A program made the translations under genes and the position numbers. Positions 1 to 5,162 of a stretch of 5,162 bases of DNA are shown piece by piece (the stretch's first letter is position 1; every line of letters starts with the position of its first letter). The stretch is from an uncultured Prevotella sp. (lineage in GTDB: Bacteria; Bacteroidota; Bacteroidia; Bacteroidales; Bacteroidaceae). The stretch lies in NCBI GenBank assembly GCA_937892695.1, contig CALBJK010000272.1, positions 1 through 5,162 on the forward strand. The letters run 5' to 3'. The notes beneath the pieces were generated by a model. That model was not told the origin of the DNA and did not search any database. It saw only the letters and a list, made by a program, of their open reading frames with translations.

Positions 1-1
1 T

Positions 2-32
2 TTTGAGAAACTGTTATTTTATGCCATCTTTC
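2..32 (+). promoter_or_regulatory. possible weak Bacteroidetes-type promoter upstream of serB
   Basis: A TTTG at 2-5 is followed after 19 bases by CATCTTTC (25-32). The second element matches the Bacteroidetes -7 consensus TAnnTTTG at four of six fixed positions. The 19-base spacing is right for the -33/-7 promoters of this phylum. Transcription would begin around 35-38 and leave a leader of about 35 bases before the preferred serB start at 71. Two mismatches in the -7 element make this tentative, and nothing further upstream is visible for comparison. Confidence 0.3.
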
Positions 33-70
33 TAAGGGTGGGAAACTTCAGTTACATAATAGAATCATTG

Positions 71-1300
71 ATGCAAACTTCAAAAACAGAGCTTATCCTT
101 ATCCGCATTACCGGTGAAGACCGCCCCGGGCTAACCGCAACGGTCACCGAGGTGCTGGCACGTTATGACGCAACTATTCTAGACATAGGACAGGCCGACA
201 TCCACGACACGCTGTCACTCGGAATACTCGTAAAGACCGAAGAACGGAATTCTGGATTCATAATGAAAGAATTGCTGTTCAAGGCCAACAAACTAGGCGT
301 GAATATACGTTTCAAACCAATATCGTCCAGGGATTACGAGACATGGGTCGGAAAACAAGGTAAAAACCGCTACGTACTGACCGTTCTGGGACGAAGACTC
401 ACGGCTTTGCAGATAGCTGCAGCTACTCGGACACTCGCCAATCAGGGGTTGAACATTGACTCAATACGACGAATGACAGGCCGTGTACCGCTCGACGAGT
501 CGGACGGAGGACATAACACACGTGCTTGTATTGAGTTCTCTGTGCGGGGTACTCCAAACAATCGCGATGAAATGCATAAAGAATTGCTGCAGCTGTCATC
601 TGAACAGGAAATGGATTTCTCATTCCAACAAGACAATATGTACCGCCGGATGCGGCGCTTGATATGTTTTGATATGGATTCGACGCTTATTGAAACAGAG
701 GTGATTGATGAACTTGCAATGCGCGCTGGTGTCGGAGAAAAAGTAAAGGCAATAACAGAGAGTGCGATGCGAGGCGAAATTGATTTCAAGGAGAGTTTTA
801 CGCGACGTGTGGCGTTGCTCAAAGGACTGGATGAGTCGGTAATGAAGGATATAGCCGACAAGCTGCCAATTACTGAGGGCGTTGACCGATTGATGTACGT
901 ACTGAAAAAATATGGCTACAAAATTGCGATACTCTCTGGAGGTTTTACCTATTTCGGACAGGCATTGCAGAAACGCTACGGCATTGACTATGTTTATGCC
1001 AACGAATTGGAAATCAGAGACGGGAAACTCACCGGCAGATACGTTGGCGAAGTGGTGGATGGAAAACGAAAGGCTGAACTTTTAAAGCTGATAGCGCAAG
1101 TGGAGAAGGTTGACATTGCACAAACCATTGCTGTCGGCGACGGTGCTAATGATTTGCCAATGTTGTCAACAGCCGGATTGGGTATCGCATTTCACGCTAA
1201 GCCGAAAGTTGTGGCTAATGCCAGGCAGAGCATCAATACCATCGGACTGGACGGTGTCCTCTACTTTCTTGGCTTCAAGGACTCTTATTTAAATATATGA
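71..1300 (+). CDS. serB: phosphoserine phosphatase SerB with N-terminal ACT domains
   Basis: The product hydrolyses O-phospho-L-serine to L-serine, the last step of the phosphorylated serine pathway, in the cytoplasm. Residues about 7-80 form an ACT-type domain (GEDRPGLTATVTEVL), and about 100-180 look like a second one. The catalytic HAD domain spans about 198-405. Its motif I is DMDST, with nucleophile D201 and general acid/base D203. Residues matching known SerB active-site positions are E210, F239, R246, S289-G290 in LSGGF, K334, and D357, N360 and D361 in GDGAND. All key residues are present, so the enzyme should be active. The ATG at 71 gives 409 residues starting just before the ACT domain, which fits the family. 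An in-frame GTG at 38 would add 11 unrelated residues and is less likely. The start lacks a Shine-Dalgarno, as is common in Bacteroidetes. The ACT domains suggest amino-acid sensing, but no ligand can be read from the sequence. The gene is probably monocistronic, because the next gene has its own promoter 280 bases on. Confidence 0.96.
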   Translation: MQTSKTELILIRITGEDRPGLTATVTEVLARYDATILDIGQADIHDTLSLGILVKTEERNSGFIMKELLFKANKLGVNIRFKPISSRDYETWVGKQGKNRYVLTVLGRRLTALQIAAATRTLANQGLNIDSIRRMTGRVPLDESDGGHNTRACIEFSVRGTPNNRDEMHKELLQLSSEQEMDFSFQQDNMYRRMRRLICFDMDSTLIETEVIDELAMRAGVGEKVKAITESAMRGEIDFKESFTRRVALLKGLDESVMKDIADKLPITEGVDRLMYVLKKYGYKIAILSGGFTYFGQALQKRYGIDYVYANELEIRDGKLTGRYVGEVVDGKRKAELLKLIAQVEKVDIAQTIAVGDGANDLPMLSTAGLGIAFHAKPKVVANARQSINTIGLDGVLYFLGFKDSYLNI

Positions 1301-1531
1301 ATGCCGTATGGTTCACTGTACTGATAAATCTGGTACATAACCACAAAGAATATGACCGACACGCTGGATCACCATTTCCATCATCATTGACTCTTTTATA
1401 TTTCCGTTATTATTTACGGACGCACGATCCGTGCCACCCTACAATGAGTACGAGAACCATCTTATTATTGTTTTTTTGCTTTTGGGGCTTGCAAGTTATG
1501 TTGTGTGTTGGAATAAAAACAACGAGTTTGT

Positions 1532-1561
1532 TTTGTATTCCACTCTTTTGAAGTAACTTTG
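1532..1561 (+). promoter_or_regulatory. Bacteroidetes -33/-7 promoter of the class A PBP gene
   Basis: TAACTTTG at 1554-1561 matches the Bacteroidetes -7 consensus TAnnTTTG exactly. A TTTG at 1532-1535 lies 18 bases upstream, one base short of the usual 19-21. A second TTTG at 1527-1530 is too far away, at 23 bases. Transcription would start around 1565, giving a leader of only about 15 bases before the ATG at 1580. A 7-bp inverted repeat (1516-1534) overlaps the -33 side. Confidence 0.6.
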
Positions 1562-1568
1562 TAGCCAA

Positions 1569-1573
1569 AAGGA
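1569..1573 (+). promoter_or_regulatory. Shine-Dalgarno-like AAGGA before the PBP start
   Basis: AAGGA ends 6 bases before the ATG at 1580. This is the only start in the window with a purine-rich site at reasonable spacing. It supports 1580 as the translation start of the penicillin-binding protein, although Bacteroidetes depend little on such sites. Confidence 0.45.
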
Positions 1574-1579
1574 TAATAG

Positions 1580-3886
1580 ATGAGAAAGATATTCGTACAT
1601 TTTATATGGAGCTTGCTGGCTCTGTCCGTTGTGGCCAGTGCTGTAGCGTTTACAGCTATATGGTTCGGATGGATTGGATACATGCCGCCGGTAGAGGATT
1701 TGCAAAATCCTATCAACCGTTTTGCTACGCAAGTTTATTCGTCAGATGGGAAAGTAATAGGAACATGGAACTTTAACCGTGAGAACCGTATCTGTGTACC
1801 TTATTCTCAGCTGTCTCCCCATCTGGTACATGCTCTCGTCGCTACGGAAGACGAACGTTTCTATGACCATTCCGGCATAGACTTTATCGCTCTCGGACGA
1901 GCCATCATAAAACGCGGAATATTGGGGCAAGAAAACGCCGGTGGCGGTTCGACCATAACACAGCAACTGGCAAAACAGCTCTACTCGGAGACTGCAAGCA
2001 GTACGGTAGAACGACTGTTACAGAAGCCTATAGAGTGGGTGATTGCTGTAAAGCTTGAACGTAACTATACGAAAGAAGAAATCATATCACTTTATCTTAA
2101 CTACTTTGACTTCCTTCATAACGCTGTCGGAATAAAGACTGCGGCGAATACCTATTTTAATAAGGAGCCAAAAGACCTTAGTGTGACAGAAGCAGCCACG
2201 CTGATAGGTCTGTGCAAGAATCCTTCCTACTTTAATCCGGTACGCTATCCCGACCGATGCCGAAACCGCAGGAACATAGTGTTGTCCCAGATGCAAAAAG
2301 CCGGTTATTTATCAACTGCTGAATACAACGAATACTCAGATTCACCACTGACGCTCGACTTCCATCGTACCGACCACAAGGACGGTACAGCACCGTATTT
2401 CCGCGAATTTTTGCGTGTGTACATGTCAGCCAAGCGTCCCGAACGTTCTGATTATCCATCATGGAACAAGCGGCAGTATGTTCTGGATTCTATAGCATGG
2501 GTAAGTGATCCACTGTATGGGTGGTGTAATAAAAACTTCAAAAAAAACGGAAGTCCGTACAATCTGAACACTGACGGGCTGAAAGTTTATACGACGATAG
2601 ATTCGCGTATGCAGCGCTACGCCGAAGAAGCTGTGTATGGTCATGTCGCTCGTTTCCTGCAACCGGCCTTTTTCAAGGAAAACAGGTCAAAGCCAAATGC
2701 CCCATTTACCGATGCGCTTACGGAAAAGCAAGTGAATCAGATAATGGAGCGGGCCGTACTACAGAGTGAACGTTATAGGGCAATGAAAGCCGCCGGGGCA
2801 AGTGATAAGGAAATACATACGGCATTCCATACCCCGACAGACATGTCTGTTTTCACTTATCACGGCGACCTCGACACAGTGATGACACCGATAGACAGCA
2901 TCCGTTATGTTAAGTCATTCCTCAGAGCCGGTTTCATGAGTATGGATCCGAAGACCGGAGCAGTTAAAGCCTACGTCGGCGGGCTGGACTACAACCATTT
3001 CATGTATGACATGGTGATGAACGGTCGACGCCAGATAGGCTCTACGATAAAGCCGCTGCTCTACTCTTTGGCCATGGAAAACGGATTTTCTCCATGTGAC
3101 AAGGCTCCGAACGTGCAGCGTACCTACATGGTGGCAGGCCAGCCTTGGACTCCGCGCAATGTCAGCCACAGCCGTTACGGCCAGATGGTGACTCTGAAAT
3201 GGGGACTGGCGCAGTCGAACAACTGGATTTCGGCCTATCTGATGAGCAAGCTTAACCCACGCCAGTTTGTGAGCATACTTCACGATTTCGGCATCAACAA
3301 TCCCGACATTTATCCGTCAATGTCGCTTTGTCTGGGGCCTTGCGAAGTGTCTGTGGCCGAAATGGTAAGCGCATATACGACATTTGCCAATCACGGAATA
3401 AGAACTGCTCCTTTGTTTGTCACGCGTATCGAAGATAATGAAGGCAACGTGATAAGCAAGTTCCAACCTCGGATGAATGAGGTCATAAGTGAAGAAAGCG
3501 CGAATAAGATGCTCGTGCTGCTGCGCGGTGTCGTAGATGGAGGTACAGCCGGACGGCTGAGATATAAATTTCATATGCAGGGGGAAATAGGCGGTAAGAC
3601 CGGAACAACAAACCGTAACTCAGATGCTTGGTTCGTAGGGTTCACTCCTCAACTTGTCAGCGGATGCTGGGTTGGAGGAGAAGACCGTGACATACATTTT
3701 GACTCTATGCGAATGGGGCAGGGAGCGACAATGGCATTGCCTATTTGGGCTTATTACATGAAGAAAATATATGCCGACCGTACTCTTGGATACACTCCTA
3801 TGGTGTTCGATGTACCGGAAGGCTATGATCCGTGTAAGACGGACGAAGAGGATGTAGCGGGAGGCATTGACGAGGTGTATGAATAA
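1580..3886 (+). CDS. mrcA: bifunctional class A penicillin-binding protein (PBP1A family; transglycosylase/transpeptidase)
   Basis: This membrane-anchored enzyme polymerises lipid II into glycan strands and cross-links their peptides on the periplasmic side. Of 768 residues, about 5-32 form one N-terminal membrane segment. The GT51 transglycosylase domain covers about 60-240. It has the ATEDERFYDH motif (probable catalytic E90), GGGSTITQQ (122-129), K149xxE152, LERNYTKEEIISLYLN (159-174) and the RNRRNIVLSQM stretch (228-238). A long linker follows. The penicillin-binding transpeptidase domain (about 450-735) has the acyl-serine motif S488-T-I-K491, S546-N-N548 and K673-T-G-T. Every catalytic motif is intact. 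An acidic tail follows, and the gene ends with tandem TAA stops. The length is normal for Bacteroidales class A PBPs. The exported part carries nine cysteines, including a C584/C588 pair. The gene has its own promoter and lies 52 bases before a small membrane-protein gene. The family is certain. The symbol mrcA is the usual label for this family, but which of several paralogues this is cannot be told from the window. Confidence 0.95.
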   Translation: MRKIFVHFIWSLLALSVVASAVAFTAIWFGWIGYMPPVEDLQNPINRFATQVYSSDGKVIGTWNFNRENRICVPYSQLSPHLVHALVATEDERFYDHSGIDFIALGRAIIKRGILGQENAGGGSTITQQLAKQLYSETASSTVERLLQKPIEWVIAVKLERNYTKEEIISLYLNYFDFLHNAVGIKTAANTYFNKEPKDLSVTEAATLIGLCKNPSYFNPVRYPDRCRNRRNIVLSQMQKAGYLSTAEYNEYSDSPLTLDFHRTDHKDGTAPYFREFLRVYMSAKRPERSDYPSWNKRQYVLDSIAWVSDPLYGWCNKNFKKNGSPYNLNTDGLKVYTTIDSRMQRYAEEAVYGHVARFLQPAFFKENRSKPNAPFTDALTEKQVNQIMERAVLQSERYRAMKAAGASDKEIHTAFHTPTDMSVFTYHGDLDTVMTPIDSIRYVKSFLRAGFMSMDPKTGAVKAYVGGLDYNHFMYDMVMNGRRQIGSTIKPLLYSLAMENGFSPCDKAPNVQRTYMVAGQPWTPRNVSHSRYGQMVTLKWGLAQSNNWISAYLMSKLNPRQFVSILHDFGINNPDIYPSMSLCLGPCEVSVAEMVSAYTTFANHGIRTAPLFVTRIEDNEGNVISKFQPRMNEVISEESANKMLVLLRGVVDGGTAGRLRYKFHMQGEIGGKTGTTNRNSDAWFVGFTPQLVSGCWVGGEDRDIHFDSMRMGQGATMALPIWAYYMKKIYADRTLGYTPMVFDVPEGYDPCKTDEEDVAGGIDEVYE

Positions 3887-3902
3887 TAATCGTAAAACAT
3901 AA

Positions 3903-3934
3903 TTTGCCCCTTTATCATTTTTTTTGTATCTTCG
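3903..3934 (+). promoter_or_regulatory. Bacteroidetes-type promoter immediately before the small membrane-protein gene
   Basis: TTTG at 3903-3906, a 20-base spacer and TATCTTCG at 3927-3934 fit the Bacteroidetes -33/-7 promoter, with one mismatch to TAnnTTTG. The T-rich block just before the -7 element (3918-3925) is common in Bacteroidales promoters. The expected transcription start, a few bases beyond 3934, almost coincides with the ATG at 3939, so the message would have little or no leader. It probably also serves the phosphotransferase downstream. Confidence 0.6.
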
Positions 3935-3938
3935 CATT

Positions 3939-4106
3939 ATGAAAATGTTTTTTGATTGGAAGAAAATATTATTATTTGTCATTATCTGTGGTGGATTGGT
4001 GCTGCTGACACGTTCATTTTTTATGTCGGCGGGTATACTTATACTGTTGCTTCTCATCGACCGTCTGCTTGCGGTGTGGGAAAAGAAAAAACGAGAAGAA
4101 GAATGA
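3939..4106 (+). CDS. small membrane protein, 55 residues, unknown function
   Basis: I do not recognise this protein. It has two hydrophobic stretches, about residues 10-23 and 27-46, separated by a tight turn containing T24-R25-S26. It ends in a highly charged tail (EKKKREEE). Basic residues near the N-terminus (K8, K9) and in the tail suggest a hairpin with both ends in the cytoplasm. The ATG at 3939 is preferred. The in-frame TTG at 3924 lies inside the promoter, before the expected transcription start. An ATG at 3945 is a second possibility and would remove two residues. There is no Shine-Dalgarno. The gene lies 52 bases after the penicillin-binding protein gene and 27 bases before the phosphotransferase gene, in the same direction. 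A role alongside one of these neighbours is a guess from position only. Coding status is supported by the promoter, the tight spacing and the ordered membrane topology. Confidence 0.7.
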   Translation: MKMFFDWKKILLFVIICGGLVLLTRSFFMSAGILILLLLIDRLLAVWEKKKREEE

Positions 4107-4133
4107 ACTGAACACAAATAAAAACATATTGGT

Positions 4134-5162
4134 GTGGAAAATCTGATAGAACTGTATCGCAACTGGAAAGGTGAAGAACCTTTCAGTACAGAGCTTCTAC
4201 AAGGGGCAGGAAGTAATCGCAAATACTATCGTCTTGTAGGGAAGGACGGCTCTTCTGTAATAGGAGTAATAGGTACAAGTAGGGATGAAGACCATGCCTT
4301 CATCTATCTAACAAGACACTTCACTTTACGCCAATTGCCAGTTCCGAAAATTATTGCGACAAGCGCGGACGAGTTGTGCTATCTTCAGAGCGACTTAGGC
4401 CAACGCTCATTATACGATGTATTACGTATGGGCCGGGAAGCAGGAGGACGTTATAATCAGAAAGAAAAGGGGCTACTTATTAAAACCATAAGTCAACTTC
4501 CAAACTTACAGATAAGGGGCGCACGCGGTCTGGATTGGAGTAATTGTTATCCCCAACCTGAGTTCGACGAAGAAGGGGTACTATTTGACCTCAACTATTT
4601 CAAGTACTGCTTTTTGAAACCTTCGGAGCTTGACTTTCATGAATTGAAACTTGAAGCCGACTTCCGTCTTTTCGCACGTGATTTGACCGCAGAAAAGACA
4701 GACAGTTTCCTTTATCGTGATTTTCAAGCACGCAATGTGATGCTCGATGACAATGACAACCCATATTTCATTGATTATCAAGGTGGAAGAAAAGGACCGT
4801 TCTATTATGATCTGGCTTCCTTTCTATGGCAGGCTTCTGCACATTATTCTCACAAATTTAGACGTGAGCTGACAGCCGAATACTACGAAACTCTAAAAAA
4901 TTACACTGAAGTTCCTTCTGTCCGACATTTTGTAGACCGTCTCAGTTTGTTTGTTCTTTTCCGCACATTACAAGTGCTTGGGGCTTACGGTTTCAGAGGA
5001 TATTTCGAGAGAAAGAAACATTTCATTGACTCAATACCCCCTGCAATGGACAATTTGCGAGATTTATTGTCAGTACAAAGCAAATTTCCTTATCCATATC
5101 TGATGGATGTCTTAAAGCGTCTGGCCGAAATGCCTAAGTATGCCAACATACAACAAGTTTCG
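4134..5162 (+). CDS. APH-fold phosphotransferase, AmgK-like cell-wall sugar kinase (3' end beyond the window)
   Basis: Reading frame 4134-5162 is open for 343 codons and runs off the window. An in-frame TAA at 4119 limits the start, and GTG at 4134 is the best candidate because no in-frame ATG occurs for nearly 300 bases. The upstream sequence is AT-rich with no Shine-Dalgarno. The protein has the aminoglycoside/choline-kinase fold: a glycine-containing N-lobe loop (GAGSNRKYYRL, 24-34), a Brenner-type catalytic loop YRDFQARNVML (204-214) with probable catalytic base D206 and metal-binding N211, then IDYQGGRKGPFYYDLAS (223-239) with metal-binding D224. The YRDFQ and IDYQG variants resemble AmgK-type anomeric kinases of N-acetylmuramic acid and N-acetylglucosamine rather than antibiotic-modifying enzymes. 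These kinases feed peptidoglycan recycling with MurU. From memory, Bacteroidales homologues continue into a RapZ C-terminal-like domain. The PYLMDVLKRLAEMP stretch near 330-343 could be the approach to it, but that part is not in the window. Substrate is inferred. Confidence 0.82.
   Translation, partial: MENLIELYRNWKGEEPFSTELLQGAGSNRKYYRLVGKDGSSVIGVIGTSRDEDHAFIYLTRHFTLRQLPVPKIIATSADELCYLQSDLGQRSLYDVLRMGREAGGRYNQKEKGLLIKTISQLPNLQIRGARGLDWSNCYPQPEFDEEGVLFDLNYFKYCFLKPSELDFHELKLEADFRLFARDLTAEKTDSFLYRDFQARNVMLDDNDNPYFIDYQGGRKGPFYYDLASFLWQASAHYSHKFRRELTAEYYETLKNYTEVPSVRHFVDRLSLFVLFRTLQVLGAYGFRGYFERKKHFIDSIPPAMDNLRDLLSVQSKFPYPYLMDVLKRLAEMPKYANIQQVS

Larger units (their letters stand above)
1301..1579. 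other. intergenic region between serB and the penicillin-binding protein gene, with short dyads
   Basis: These 279 bases hold no convincing gene, tRNA or known RNA. Several short inverted repeats are visible. An imperfect dyad at 1310-1342 pairs GGTT with AACC outside and TGTAC with GTACA inside. A triple set has TCCGT (1403-1407), ACGGA (1416-1420) and TCCGT (1428-1432), in which the middle copy could pair with either flank. GCAC/GTGC (1422-1425/1431-1434) also overlaps that set. A perfect 7-bp dyad AAAACAA/TTGTTTT lies at 1516-1522/1528-1534. None is a GC-rich stem followed directly by a T run, so there is no clear intrinsic terminator for serB. The right-hand end carries the promoter of the downstream gene. 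Confidence 0.55.

Noticed and set aside
38..70. Earlier serB start at GTG 38
   Set aside because: It would add 11 residues not typical of the family, which begins just before the ACT domain. It also lies at the predicted transcription start. The ATG at 71 is the better start.
442..861. 139-codon ORF on the - strand within serB
   Set aside because: It is antisense to a strongly supported gene, rich in serine and isoleucine as expected of a shadow frame, and shows no domain.
1310..1342. Intrinsic terminator after serB
   Set aside because: The dyad is imperfect, AT-rich in its loop and not followed by a T run, so a terminator call is not supported.
1297..1551. 84-codon + strand ORF whose ATG overlaps the serB stop (ATGA)
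   Set aside because: The overlap looks like translational coupling, but the predicted protein has no recognisable domain and irregular composition, and the frame runs into the -33 region of the PBP promoter. Only its last 36 residues (from the ATG at 1444) are hydrophobic. Most likely chance.
3924..3938. TTG start for the small membrane protein
   Set aside because: It lies inside the promoter's spacer and -7 region, so it would be upstream of the expected mRNA 5' end.
3620..4222. 200-codon ORF on the - strand across the PBP end, the small gene and the kinase start
   Set aside because: It runs antisense across three supported coding regions and a promoter. Its translation has no recognisable motifs.
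4134..5162. Aminoglycoside-resistance enzyme
   Set aside because: The fold is shared with aminoglycoside phosphotransferases, but the YRDFQARN and IDYQGGRKGP signatures and the cell-wall gene context fit AmgK-like sugar kinases better. There is no mobile-element context.

Overview
The window reads as chromosomal DNA of a Bacteroidales bacterium (Bacteroides/Prevotella-like). Three observations support this. The start regions mostly lack Shine-Dalgarno sequences. Promoter candidates follow the Bacteroidetes -33 TTTG / -7 TAnnTTTG pattern rather than the sigma-70 pattern. The proteins themselves have features I associate with this phylum: a SerB with a double ACT-type N-terminus, a roughly 770-residue class A penicillin-binding protein with a long linker, and a sugar-kinase-like phosphotransferase. 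There are no mobile elements, CRISPR arrays, rRNA or tRNA genes, and no sign of recent transfer.

Layout: all real genes lie on the + strand. Positions 71-1300 encode phosphoserine phosphatase (serB), the last step of serine synthesis, with a weak promoter candidate just upstream. Positions 1301-1579 are non-coding apart from one unconvincing hydrophobic ORF. This gap holds several short inverted repeats and, at its end, a good Bacteroidetes-type promoter. Positions 1580-3886 encode a bifunctional class A penicillin-binding protein (transglycosylase plus transpeptidase). Positions 3939-4106 encode a 55-residue protein with two membrane segments, preceded so closely by a promoter that its mRNA may be almost leaderless. 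From 4134 to the window's end runs the first 343 codons of a gene starting with GTG. It encodes an APH/choline-kinase-fold phosphotransferase of the AmgK-like (cell-wall sugar kinase) type and is cut off by the window edge.

How they fit together: serB is metabolically separate and probably its own transcription unit. The penicillin-binding protein builds peptidoglycan. The phosphotransferase resembles kinases that recycle N-acetylmuramic acid or N-acetylglucosamine from peptidoglycan turnover. The small membrane protein sits between them and is only 27 bases from the kinase, so those two are probably co-transcribed. A cell-wall theme for the right-hand part is an inference from these families and their positions. 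I see no clearly novel system. The most open questions are the small membrane protein with its near-leaderless start, and what the truncated kinase carries at its C-terminus.
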